A stretch of 37,600 nucleotides of DNA from Paludibacteraceae bacterium (GCA_017551675.1 JAFZLC010000008.1:1-37600), one strand, 5' to 3'. Numbered from the stretch's first letter, positions 16,736 to 24,473 are shown. Notes: generated by a model not told the origin, from the sequence alone. A program made the numbers and translations.

Positions 16736-16795
16736 TACCCACCACCCTTCTTACTCCGCCGTAGTTGCGAAACAAACAAAGATGGGTGGTGGGTA
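16736..16795. repeat. Long inverted repeat between convergent genes
   Basis: TACCCACCACCC (16736-16747) and GGGTGGTGGGTA (16784-16795) are perfect inverted copies with a 36-base loop. The match extends to CACA/TGTG outside after one mismatch. No T-run follows, so it is not a canonical intrinsic terminator, although its position suits one. Confidence 0.85.
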
Positions 16796-16838
16796 CTGTG
16801 TTGTTAGAGATGCGTTTTTAGTTTTTCTCAATGAGATT

Positions 16839-17336
16839 TCATCTTCTCCTATTTCTTTTTACTAAAACAATAACTAAAACAACAAATGCAATCAGTAATA
16901 TTCCTGCGATCCATAAATTTGTCATAGAGGGATATGAATCAACAGGTCCTATGCCTAAATCGATCACCTTTCCTGAAGGACTATACGAAAGAGAGACTGC
17001 CATATGTTTTTCATTGTCTGTTACAACTATCGTTGAATAATCATAGAATTTTTCCTCCCCAGGTTTGTTTGAAAACCCTTTCTGACCTCCACCAAATTTA
17101 TATTCAATCTCTCCGCTTACATAACTTCTAATAGAATCACGGATATATCCCAGTTGGGTAATAAAAGATTCTCTATCCATATCCTGAAGGAGTGATTCAT
17201 CCGTTTTCTCTATTACTGCATCATAATTTTCATTCATGATACTTGAAACGTATTCAATACTCTCTTCTTTGTGAAAAGTCCCACAACTAACTAATAGCAA
17301 GGACGATAAAATAACATAAAAAATTTTCTGTTTCAT
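16839..17336 (-). CDS. DUF3887-like lipoprotein with C-terminal membrane anchor
   Basis: From the ATG at 17336 this is 165 residues: MKQKIFYVILSSLLLVSC with lipobox Cys18. A longer frame from 17378 would place the signal sequence internally and is rejected. The mature domain (SSIMNENYDAVIEKTDESLLQDMDRE, then a DYSTIVVTDNEKHMAVSLSYSPSGKVIDLGI half) resembles DUF3887-type NTF2-like domains. It is followed by a transmembrane helix (LWIAGILLIAFVVLVIVLV) and a basic tail KRNRRR. A lipobox and a C-terminal membrane helix in one small protein is unusual. The leader contains a palindromic element with widely spaced arms. Confidence 0.75.
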   Translation of the reverse strand: MKQKIFYVILSSLLLVSCGTFHKEESIEYVSSIMNENYDAVIEKTDESLLQDMDRESFITQLGYIRDSIRSYVSGEIEYKFGGGQKGFSNKPGEEKFYDYSTIVVTDNEKHMAVSLSYSPSGKVIDLGIGPVDSYPSMTNLWIAGILLIAFVVLVIVLVKRNRRR

Positions 17337-17350
17337 TCTGATTGATTTTT

Positions 17351-17412
17351 TATTGAGTTCTATAATGGAGAGTCCCAAAAATCAAAATAAATTAAATTTA
17401 TAGAACCCACCT
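17351..17412 (-). repeat. Palindromic element (GGTGAGTTC family), split copy in the DUF3887-like leader
   Basis: On the RNA strand AGGTGGGTTCTATAA (17397-17412 region) can pair with TTATAGAACTC (17354-17364 region) across a loop of about 35 bases. The second arm lies about 20 bases upstream of the start codon. The arms match those of the compact copies at 931-953 and 6762-6782. Confidence 0.55.
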
Positions 17413-17448
17413 AAATTTAAAAATAGTTGTTCATCAATGACAACCCTC

Positions 17449-17456
17449 CAAAGATA
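17449..17456 (-). promoter_or_regulatory. -7 box for the DUF3887-like gene
   Basis: On the minus strand TATCTTTG matches the consensus, about 113 bases before the chosen ATG; the split palindromic element falls inside the resulting leader. Confidence 0.6.
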
Positions 17457-17584
17457 AATTAATTACAATTTTATTGTGTCATTTCTCTCACATAAATTCC
17501 ACCTTATTCAATTTCTTGATTGTTATTAATTTTTTTTAATATATATAGACAAAAATCTATTACAATGTTTTATTGGTTGTCAGT

Positions 17585-17606
17585 AGATACGCACGGCCGT
17601 GCGTAT
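17585..17606. repeat. Perfect palindrome, GTAGANACGCACGG-type short repeat
   Basis: GATACGCACGG is followed directly by its reverse complement CCGTGCGTATC. The context GTA before it, and CTTGCGTCTCC shortly after, resemble the dispersed GTAGAGACGC...GCGTCTCTAC short repeats seen in many bacterial genomes. Confidence 0.7.
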
Positions 17607-17671
17607 CCCGTCCTTGCGTCTCCACAATGTTTTCCCACAAACGAAAACGAAGATTTCTTAAAAAATTTGTA

Positions 17672-17679
17672 TATATTTG
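17672..17679 (+). promoter_or_regulatory. -7 box for the lipoprotein/M64 peptidase operon
   Basis: TATATTTG followed by CAAAAG matches the TAnnTTTG consensus, 41 bases before the ATG at 17721. A GGAGGG ribosome-binding-like sequence lies between them (17705-17710), which is unusual for Bacteroidota. Confidence 0.55.
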
Positions 17680-17720
17680 CAAAAGAGTAAGTAATAGAAT
17701 TATATGGAGGGTCCTGTAAA

Positions 17721-18203
17721 ATGAAAAACCATATTATATCAATAGCATGGTGCATTATTGTCTTCATAATGGTTGAGTCGTGTGGCGTTAAAAGCGATGT
17801 AGCACCATCATCCGGCACCTTGCCTGCTGATGAGTCACCCCAAATGGTCTTTGTAGAAGGCATTGTTCGTTACGACTCTATTTCGAATGAATATTCGATG
17901 CAGTTTTTGAGCATGAAAAAGAAGGAAGGAAGCGTAAAACTGTTTTCGAATGATTATGATCAGAATCCAACAGAAGGGTTCAATTATGTGTTACGTGGAG
18001 CTAAGAAGGAGAAAATAGCAATCTATGGCATGGAGAATCCATTACGCAAGAGATGGGAATATGCCGATGAAGATGGGAAACTCCATTCTACGGAGATAAT
18101 ACAAAAAGAAGCTGATTTTTTCGTTCGAATACCTTTGACAAGAGAAGTAACTAAAATAGAATTTAGATATAAAACACAGGTATTGCTCACGGTGCAGCTA
18201 TAA
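17721..18203 (+). CDS. Small lipoprotein upstream of the M64 peptidase
   Basis: A 160-residue protein with signal sequence and lipobox VESC (Cys21). The mature part is mostly beta strands (MVFVEGIVRYDSISNEYSMQF, FNYVLRGAKKEKIAIYGM, ADFFVRIPLTREVTKIEFRYK). I do not recognise the family. It is 44 bases upstream of the M64 peptidase start on the same strand with no promoter between, so co-expression is likely; M64 genes in Bacteroidales often have such a lipoprotein partner. A role as chaperone, inhibitor or surface anchor for the peptidase is only inference. Confidence 0.75.
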   Translation: MKNHIISIAWCIIVFIMVESCGVKSDVAPSSGTLPADESPQMVFVEGIVRYDSISNEYSMQFLSMKKKEGSVKLFSNDYDQNPTEGFNYVLRGAKKEKIAIYGMENPLRKRWEYADEDGKLHSTEIIQKEADFFVRIPLTREVTKIEFRYKTQVLLTVQL

Positions 18204-18247
18204 AGTGAGTGCTATCAACGTATTTTTTGTCTTTTAAAGTAATATCA

Positions 18248-19600
18248 ATGAATATGAAAAAGATTCAATTACTTTCAATAGTGTTTATGTTAACAGGGTT
18301 GGCATCAGCACAAACATATCCCGTTGACACGATTAGATATATGGGCAGTTTGGACAAATACATCAACCTGGTCTTTTTAGGTGATGGCTATCTAGAATCT
18401 GAAATGGACGTATTTGCAGAAGATGCGCGAAATGCCACGGAAAAATTCTTCATGATTACTCCGTGGATGTACTATGAAAATTACTTCAATGTCTTCATGA
18501 TTAAGACGCCTTCTCAGGAAAGCGGGGCCACCCATACGTCAGATTCACCTGTCAACAATTTCTATGGGACAACCTATGGTTATAACAACATCGACCGTCT
18601 GCTCTATCCTAAGTCATTAACAACCACAAGAAAGGTGTTGGCTGACAATTTTCCTCAACATGATGTTGTTGTGATGATTGTGAACGACACCAAGTATGGA
18701 GGTGCTGGTAGTCTGGAACTTATGACATTCTCGAAAGCGTCTCAATCCATAGAAATTTTCTATCATGAAGTAGGACACGGATTTGCAGATTTAGCAGACG
18801 AATACTGGTTGGAAGGTTATCAAAGAGAAAGACCCAACATGACTAAAGTCTCCGATAGAGATTCCGTAAAATGGAGAAACTGGGTAGGTTCAGAAGATAT
18901 CGACGTCTACCCTTTCCCTGAAAATAATTCTTGGTATCGACCTCATCAACATTGCAGGATGCAATATCTCTATCGTGACTATTGTGCTGTATGTAGTCAG
19001 GCCATCGTCGAAACAATTCACAAGCAGGTGAATCCGATTGACAGTTACGAACCCATTGACGACAGCTTACTAATTGAGAATAATTCAGAAATGACATTCA
19101 AACTCAATCTGATCAAGCCGAATCCGAACACACTTGAAGTGACATGGATGATGAATGGCGAAAAGCTTGACAATCAAGAAGACTCAGTCAGTATAGATTA
19201 TAGCATGTTGACAGAAGGATTCAATGAGTTGGTGGCAACAGTTGAAGACACAACGAGTCTCGTTCGCGTAGATGATCACGCCACCATTCATTCACATTCA
19301 GTTCGTTGGCAATTGCAACGCGACGAATCATCCAAAGTAGATCTATTACAAAGTGTTCGTGCCGATTTTGTTATTTATCCCGTACCATTTGAATCGCAGT
19401 TGAAGGTTAGTTGTTCCAATGCAAGTCATCCAATGCAAGTTGTGTTGGTTGATTTAAAAGGTACGACGATTGCAAAGTCGAAGACAAACAAAGAAGGGAT
19501 TTGTACACTTTCCACCCATCATTTGGCAAACGGAGTATACGTTCTAAACATATATGACAAAGGCAAGTTAACGTACAGTCGCAAGGTGACAAAGAAATAA
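18248..19600 (+). CDS. Secreted M64-family metallopeptidase with T9SS sorting domain
   Basis: The chosen start (MNMKKIQLLSIVFMLTGLAS, signal peptide ending SAQ) gives 450 residues; the frame also opens at 18209 but that would bury the signal peptide. The M64 (IgA-peptidase) domain spans about residues 20-270. It has the family landmarks LVFLGDGYLESEM, SGATHTSDSPVNNFYGTTYG, VVVMIVNDTKYGGAG and the zinc site HEVGHGFADLADEY (first His at 173). A beta-rich middle follows, then a C-terminal domain from about 370 (FVIYPVPFESQLKVS, ANGVYVLNIYDKGKLTYSRKV), a T9SS type A sorting signal. Cleavage of host IgA is known for one family member only; the substrate here is unknown. Confidence 0.92.
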   Translation: MNMKKIQLLSIVFMLTGLASAQTYPVDTIRYMGSLDKYINLVFLGDGYLESEMDVFAEDARNATEKFFMITPWMYYENYFNVFMIKTPSQESGATHTSDSPVNNFYGTTYGYNNIDRLLYPKSLTTTRKVLADNFPQHDVVVMIVNDTKYGGAGSLELMTFSKASQSIEIFYHEVGHGFADLADEYWLEGYQRERPNMTKVSDRDSVKWRNWVGSEDIDVYPFPENNSWYRPHQHCRMQYLYRDYCAVCSQAIVETIHKQVNPIDSYEPIDDSLLIENNSEMTFKLNLIKPNPNTLEVTWMMNGEKLDNQEDSVSIDYSMLTEGFNELVATVEDTTSLVRVDDHATIHSHSVRWQLQRDESSKVDLLQSVRADFVIYPVPFESQLKVSCSNASHPMQVVLVDLKGTTIAKSKTNKEGICTLSTHHLANGVYVLNIYDKGKLTYSRKVTKK

Positions 19601-19641
19601 GATTCATATCGACAGACACGCCAAAACAATAGACGAACCTA

Positions 19642-19673
19642 TTTGGCAACGACCCAATAGATCTTTAATTTTG
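19642..19673 (+). promoter_or_regulatory. Vegetative promoter before the mini-lipoprotein gene
   Basis: TTTG (19642-19645), 20 bases, then TAATTTTG (19666-19673). The mini-lipoprotein and probably the GLUG lipoprotein are transcribed from here. Confidence 0.65.
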
Positions 19674-19761
19674 TCCAATGATAATCACAATCAATTGGTC
19701 AAAATGGTTCTGCCGATTATTGTGTAAAAGATACAGAACCACACAAACAACATTAAAAAAA

Positions 19762-19863
19762 ATGACACTCAAAACAATTCAAAATTTTTTATTCGTAACA
19801 CTTTGCTCATCAGCGCTTTTTTCTTGTTATGTAGACGAATTGGATGGTGACACCAATGACTAG
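19762..19863 (+). CDS. Mini-lipoprotein, likely remnant of a paralogue of the next gene
   Basis: A 33-residue frame, MTLKTIQNFLFVTLCSSALF then SCYVDELDGDTND. Its signal peptide, lipobox Cys22 and acidic tail parallel the first 35 residues of the GLUG lipoprotein just downstream (MNYKTIGQLLFLSFCSMSLF, SCVEIEDDDETN). After the stop, another frame reads GTVEGTTDAQISLKKEL for about 20 codons, suggesting a frameshifted remainder. It is either a decayed duplicate or a very small lipoprotein. It has a promoter and an ATG with an A-rich upstream region, so it may still be expressed. Confidence 0.5.
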   Translation: MTLKTIQNFLFVTLCSSALFSCYVDELDGDTND

Positions 19864-19936
19864 GAACAGTAGAAGGAACGACGGATGCACAAATTAGTCT
19901 TAAAAAAGAATTAATAATAATAAAAAAAACATAATC

Positions 19937-21190
19937 ATGAATTACAAAACTATTGGACAACTATTATTCTTATCGTTCTGCTCAATGTCTCTCTTTTCTT
20001 GCGTTGAGATAGAAGACGATGATGAAACAAACAAAGATGATAAGAAGGCAACAGAAGTTATATCTATTTCCACAGCAGACGAACTGTTTCGATTTGCAGA
20101 AAGAGTAAATAGCGGAGAAACAAAACTGGATGCAGAACTGATTGCAGACATTGATATTTCGGGAAGAGAATGGATTCCTATAGGATTTAAACCAGGAAAC
20201 GATTATTTGGGTTATTTCAAAGGGAATAAACACACCATCACAGGAGTAACTATTGTCGAAGAGACCATTGAAAAAGCGTATGATTTCGAAAACAGTATAT
20301 TGGAGTACGCCTATCCAGTAGGTTTGTTTTCCAGAGTAGGTTCAGAAGGTGACATACAAGGAGTTGAGCTAAAGGACGTTTCGATTGTATTACCTAAATG
20401 TAGTCAAATTGGAGGTATTGCAGGAGCATCAAGCGGAAGGATATTAACCTGTACCGTATCAGGCTCTATCATAGGACATGGAGGAATTGGAGGCATCGTA
20501 GGACACGATTACGGAACGGTTTCTGGATGTACCAACTACACCTCAATAAAAGGAGTACACGACATAGGTGGAGTTACAGGATTAGCTGTAACCTATGCCA
20601 TTTCATGTAAAAACTATGGTAAGGTTGAAGGTAATGAAATTGTCGGAGGTGTCGTTGGCTGTTCAGGTGCCAAAACCATCCTATTCAATTTGGAGAATTA
20701 CGGAGATGTATCCGCAACAACCAATGTCGGAGGAATCATAGGAATGGCTGCTGGAGAATTTTACAATTCAGTTAACTATGGTAAAGTAACAGGTAGTGAT
20801 TTTGCTATAGGTGGTGTTATTGGCATTATAGACAGAGGGTCCTTGGCAGTTTTGGGATTTAGTTACGGTACTCCAGATAAAGTATATGTAGAAAACTGCA
20901 TCAACTATGGAGTTGTACAAGGTCCAGAAGAAGGCACTCATGCAGTGATTGGTGACATATATGACGAAGACATGCTTGAGCGTAACAAACTTATTGTATC
21001 CATCAGAAACTGCTTCTATGATTTCAGTGCCAATCCGTTGTTATCTGATGTCAACGCATTAAGAATGGATAGTGATACAAAAGATGTGCTCAACGAATGG
21101 GTCGCACAGAAACCTGCCAAACACGAGACTGTAGCTTTCAAAATCTGGGATGTTGATGAAACAGGAAAATTAGCGTTAAAGAAGAAATAA
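19937..21190 (+). CDS. GLUG-repeat lipoprotein
   Basis: A 417-residue lipoprotein (LFSC lipobox, Cys22; acidic EIEDDDETNKDDKK linker). The segment at about 36-60 (ISTADELFRFAERVNSGET) and DLDIS-type strand precede a series of GLUG-like repeats from about 130 to 320. Repeats follow the pattern GGIxG...G.V..C.NYG.V.G, for example GGIVGHDYGTVSGCTNY, GGVTGLAVTYAISCKNYGKV and GGVVGCSGAKT. Such repeats form a right-handed beta-helix-like stalk in surface adhesins and in M26 IgA peptidases. There is no peptidase domain here. A surface-binding role is inferred. Confidence 0.85.
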   Translation: MNYKTIGQLLFLSFCSMSLFSCVEIEDDDETNKDDKKATEVISISTADELFRFAERVNSGETKLDAELIADIDISGREWIPIGFKPGNDYLGYFKGNKHTITGVTIVEETIEKAYDFENSILEYAYPVGLFSRVGSEGDIQGVELKDVSIVLPKCSQIGGIAGASSGRILTCTVSGSIIGHGGIGGIVGHDYGTVSGCTNYTSIKGVHDIGGVTGLAVTYAISCKNYGKVEGNEIVGGVVGCSGAKTILFNLENYGDVSATTNVGGIIGMAAGEFYNSVNYGKVTGSDFAIGGVIGIIDRGSLAVLGFSYGTPDKVYVENCINYGVVQGPEEGTHAVIGDIYDEDMLERNKLIVSIRNCFYDFSANPLLSDVNALRMDSDTKDVLNEWVAQKPAKHETVAFKIWDVDETGKLALKKK

Positions 21191-21212
21191 GGTCATCTAC
21201 ATAATTATACGG

Positions 21213-21247
21213 AAATGGTGTTGTTCTTTGGGCAGCACCATTTTTTT
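21213..21247 (+). terminator. Intrinsic terminator after the GLUG lipoprotein
   Basis: ATGGTGTTG pairs with CAGCACCAT (one T-G wobble) around a 9-base loop, followed by seven T residues. It isolates the upstream genes from the sigma-54 unit. Confidence 0.85.
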
Positions 21248-21321
21248 ATTCGATAAAAACACAAAACAACACGCATAACATATAAATTTTGTTAATAAAT
21301 AATAAACAATTATCAAATCAT

Positions 21322-21337
21322 TGGCACGATTATTGCA
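21322..21337 (+). promoter_or_regulatory. Sigma-54 (RpoN) promoter of the surface-protein/C25 peptidase operon
   Basis: TGGCACG, ATTA, TTGCA is a complete match to the -24/-12 consensus, with GG (21323-21324) and GC (21335-21336) ten bases apart. The predicted start is near 21348. Sigma-54 promoters need an AAA+ enhancer-binding protein; none is encoded in this window. Confidence 0.8.
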
Positions 21338-21361
21338 TTTATTACTTTGCATGCAAGAAAC

Positions 21362-21425
21362 TAACTATATAGTTAATTTATCAATACATTAAATCAAAAA
21401 GAAAAACACAACAATGTATTGATAA
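21362..21425 (+). promoter_or_regulatory. Structured 5' leader of the sigma-54 transcript
   Basis: The leader carries a perfect 14-base palindrome TAACTATATAGTTA (21362-21375), then TTATCAATACATT (21378-21390) perfectly paired with AATGTATTGATAA (21413-21425), a 13-bp stem with a 22-base A-rich loop. It could stabilise the mRNA 5' end or regulate translation. No known riboswitch family is recognised. Confidence 0.6.
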
Positions 21426-21464
21426 CAAAAAATTATTACTAATTAAAAATTAAATTCTAAAATC

Positions 21465-22214
21465 ATGAAAAAGAAAATTTTAATGGCGGCTCTCTTAGTC
21501 GCTGGTATGGGTATGTCATCCAACGTTTTGGCACAAACAACTATCACAGAGAATAACAATACAGGAGTTGCAAATATGCATTATCTGTCAATGAATTATT
21601 TTAAAAAAAATGGAAGCTACGTTTATAACGACTTTATTAATTGCTATAATCAAGGCGTTTCTCCTTATAATGTAAAATTCAAAGTTGACAAAGACGGAAA
21701 TATGGCAGCACACAGCTTGCATTTATTTAGCGCTGCCAGCTATGGAACTCCAAATGACGCAACACTTGTTATTAACAAGAAAAATACAGGTTTTTCATTA
21801 ACAATAGAAGGATATATGGGATATAAGCCATTCTGGATTTATACTTCTGAATTAAATGTAGAAGGAAAGATCAACTGTAAGAATGAATTGAATGTAACCC
21901 AAATTAAAACTGAGGATATTAAGACGGAAACCATTCGAACAAGCGATATCACTGTAGATATGAACAATGCAGCAGATTATGTGTTTGATGAAAACTACAA
22001 TTTGCAAGACCTATCCGAAGTGGAGGCTTATGTAAAGGAGAACAAGCACCTTCCTGGTGTTCCTTCTGCCGCAGATATGGCTGAGAATGGTATGAGTGTA
22101 TCCCAAATGAGTAATCTATTATTGGAGAAGATCGAGGAATTAACACTTCATATGATTGAGTTGCAAAAAGAAAACAAAGCGTTAAAAGAAAGAATTGAAT
22201 CATTAGAAAAATAA
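21465..22214 (+). CDS. Secreted coiled-coil surface protein with HLPGVPS C-terminal motif
   Basis: A 249-residue protein with a signal peptide (MKKKILMAALLVAGMGMSSN to VLAQ). The middle contains short beta repeats (VKFKVDKDGNMAAHSLHLFSA, LNVEGKINCKNELNVTQIKTEDIKTETIRTSDI) like the stalks of tail-fibre-like proteins. The C-terminus has the common Bacteroidota motif ADYVFDENYNLQDLSEVEAY, VKENKHLPGVPSAADM, SQMSNLLLEKIEELTLHMIE, ending in a coiled coil (about 205-249). The motif is related to intramolecular-chaperone (S74-like) regions, but catalytic residues are not evident. It is the first gene after the sigma-54 promoter and is followed after 7 bases by the C25 peptidase. Confidence 0.83.
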   Translation: MKKKILMAALLVAGMGMSSNVLAQTTITENNNTGVANMHYLSMNYFKKNGSYVYNDFINCYNQGVSPYNVKFKVDKDGNMAAHSLHLFSAASYGTPNDATLVINKKNTGFSLTIEGYMGYKPFWIYTSELNVEGKINCKNELNVTQIKTEDIKTETIRTSDITVDMNNAADYVFDENYNLQDLSEVEAYVKENKHLPGVPSAADMAENGMSVSQMSNLLLEKIEELTLHMIELQKENKALKERIESLEK

Positions 22215-22221
22215 AAGCAAG

Positions 22222-24393
22222 ATGAAAAAGATTATACATACAATACTCCTCTTGCTTTCCATATCTGTGTATGTGCATGCCGCCAATTACGATTATCTAA
22301 TTGTAACCACCACCAAATACACAGATGCAGCTAACCGTCTAAAAGATTGGGAAGCGTCAAGAGGTTACAAACCATACGTGATGTATTTGGATACTATTCA
22401 CGAAGGATGGCAATACACATGGACTAACCGAACCACTCAAAAAATCAGAGAGTTTTACACCAAATATGGTTACAACAACATTCAATATCTAACTATAATT
22501 GGTTGTGACACGGATATTATGCCCCCAACCATTAGTCCACAAGTATATGATGGCAATAGCGATACTAGCAAATATGTCAAATTTACTAATAGCAATGGGG
22601 TAAATTACTATAACATATATGGGTCAATTTATAATTACAGAGATTGGGGTGCAGGTATTCCTATCATGACAGATAATGAATTTGCAAGAAATGTTAGCTG
22701 GAATAGAGGAAACACCAAATCCATTCCAAGAGGAAGAATCTCTGCACGTACGACACAAGAGGCTGAAGAGATTATTGATAAGATTATTCGATATGAATGG
22801 ATGCCTCCTACTAACCAAAACTGTTATACCAAAGCGTTACACATGACCCTTTTTCAAGATTATAACAATGATGGAAAATCCTCAAGAAACTGGTTTATAC
22901 CAACAGAAAACATAACAATGAATGCAAAGAACAAAGGAATTAATGTTAATCGAATTTATTTTGCAGACTATGTGGATGAGGCAAATTCTAGTGTAACAAG
23001 AGCCCCCGAGAAAGATGAAAACGGCAGGAATCTAAACAACTCAACATATTATGAAATTAATATGAGTGGCAAGAAAGCTTTCTGGGAAAAAGGGCCTGGT
23101 GATATTATTAACGCCGTGGACAATGGAATCATGTATGCCATGTATAATGGTGGACATGGACAAGTTTATGGTTATACTCCCAACAGTTGGGATCATTATC
23201 AGCGATTTGTCAACATTGACCCCAACACGAATGCTAAGGTAAGTGTTGCCGATCTTAACAATGCGAATGCTCCAACGTTCTTTTATAATTTCACCTGCTG
23301 GACAGGTACATTTGTAGGAAATGGTACACTAAGCGATAGTTATCCAAGGAATAAAGCATGTGGAGATAATCCTAGTGCAGGGAAATACACCAAAGAATTA
23401 ATGAATGACGGATGTATGTGCGAGAATCTATTAAGAATGCATGGAGGAGCCGTTGGCGCATTCGGATTTGCACAAACTGGAGTTAGTACTTTTAATGAAT
23501 CTTCAGCTACAACCGTAATGAATAAATTCTTGACAACAGAACAATCCGTTGGTGAATGCATATTTAAGACAAATTTTGACGATTGGCATAATATCATCAG
23601 CATGTATTTCGGAGACCCAAGTAGCCACATGTTTACGGTAGCACCTAAAAGTTTCAGCCCAGAAATCACAAAGTCAGGAACTTCTGTAACAGTGAACGCT
23701 AAAGTAGCTAATTGTACCATTACGCTTACCAATTTGTTAACTGACGCCACGACAATTAGAAATAATTGTTCTAGTACGACATTCACAGGTGTCAACTATC
23801 CCTATACCGTCACGATCAAAAAGCATAACTACATAACCTACACAGGACCAGAGACGCTGTATATCCAAAACAGAACTTTCAGTAGAGCAAAAGATGTGTA
23901 TGGTAACAATGAAATCATTGCTGGCAAAAACGTCTCTTCTAGTTATACACAAGGTAATGTGACGAACAATGGATCCAAGGTCCGTTTCATTGCAAGAAAC
24001 AAAGTATCCCTCAAATCAGGATTCTCTGTCAAAAACAACGGAAAATTCACTGCATCTGTGACGCACTACGCTCCACCTAGTGGAAACACTAGAAAATCTG
24101 TTATCAGTGGCGATGAGTTTGAGATAGCAGAAGAGGAGATGATGGAACAGAACGAAGAAACGAAGTTTAATATCTATCCTAACCCATCCGACGGACAGTT
24201 TACCATCTCACTGGGAGCTATCGAAGGTCCTTACAACATCGAGATCATCGATATCATGGGTAGAGTCATCTACACTAAGAGTGACAATAAAAATGAAGTA
24301 AACGTAGACCTATCAGACAAAGGAAGTGGTGTCTATCACGTAAAGGTATATACCAACAACAAGACATGGTCTAGTCAAGTGCTAATCAAATAA
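22222..24393 (+). CDS. C25-family (gingipain-like) cysteine peptidase with T9SS sorting domain
   Basis: A 723-residue secreted protein. The signal peptide ends near VHAA (20-21) and the catalytic domain begins at once (YDYLIVTTTKYTDAANRLKDWEASRGY), so the long pro-domain of gingipains is absent. The catalytic dyad is predicted as His312 in YNGGHGQ and Cys359 in FFYNFTCWTGTF. After the peptidase domain (to about 470) come an Ig-like segment (EITKSGTSVTVNAKVANCTITL) and a beta-rich region with KVRFIARNKVSLKSGFSVKN. A typical T9SS type A sorting domain follows from about 650 (FNIYPNPSDGQFTISL, IEIIDIMGRVIYTK, SGVYHVKVYTNNKTWSSQVLIK). It is an operon partner of the upstream surface protein under sigma-54 control. 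The substrate is unknown. Confidence 0.92.
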   Translation: MKKIIHTILLLLSISVYVHAANYDYLIVTTTKYTDAANRLKDWEASRGYKPYVMYLDTIHEGWQYTWTNRTTQKIREFYTKYGYNNIQYLTIIGCDTDIMPPTISPQVYDGNSDTSKYVKFTNSNGVNYYNIYGSIYNYRDWGAGIPIMTDNEFARNVSWNRGNTKSIPRGRISARTTQEAEEIIDKIIRYEWMPPTNQNCYTKALHMTLFQDYNNDGKSSRNWFIPTENITMNAKNKGINVNRIYFADYVDEANSSVTRAPEKDENGRNLNNSTYYEINMSGKKAFWEKGPGDIINAVDNGIMYAMYNGGHGQVYGYTPNSWDHYQRFVNIDPNTNAKVSVADLNNANAPTFFYNFTCWTGTFVGNGTLSDSYPRNKACGDNPSAGKYTKELMNDGCMCENLLRMHGGAVGAFGFAQTGVSTFNESSATTVMNKFLTTEQSVGECIFKTNFDDWHNIISMYFGDPSSHMFTVAPKSFSPEITKSGTSVTVNAKVANCTITLTNLLTDATTIRNNCSSTTFTGVNYPYTVTIKKHNYITYTGPETLYIQNRTFSRAKDVYGNNEIIAGKNVSSSYTQGNVTNNGSKVRFIARNKVSLKSGFSVKNNGKFTASVTHYAPPSGNTRKSVISGDEFEIAEEEMMEQNEETKFNIYPNPSDGQFTISLGAIEGPYNIEIIDIMGRVIYTKSDNKNEVNVDLSDKGSGVYHVKVYTNNKTWSSQVLIK

Positions 24394-24436
24394 GTTCTTT
24401 ATTGTCCAATATTCATTTATTGGTGAGTTTTCACCG

Positions 24437-24473
24437 GAGTGTGATTGTAGCAATACAGTCACACTCTTTTTTT
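24437..24473 (+). terminator. Intrinsic terminator after the C25 peptidase gene
   Basis: GAGTGTGATTGTA (24437-24449) and TACAGTCACACTC (24454-24466) form a 13-bp stem with one wobble and a GCAA tetraloop, followed by seven T residues. Confidence 0.93.

Larger units (their letters stand above)
17337..17720. other. Divergent intergenic region
   Basis: These 384 bases hold no gene. They carry the leader and promoter of the DUF3887-like gene, a 22-base perfect palindrome (17585-17606), and the promoter of the next lipoprotein gene (TATATTTG at 17672-17679). Confidence 0.65.
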
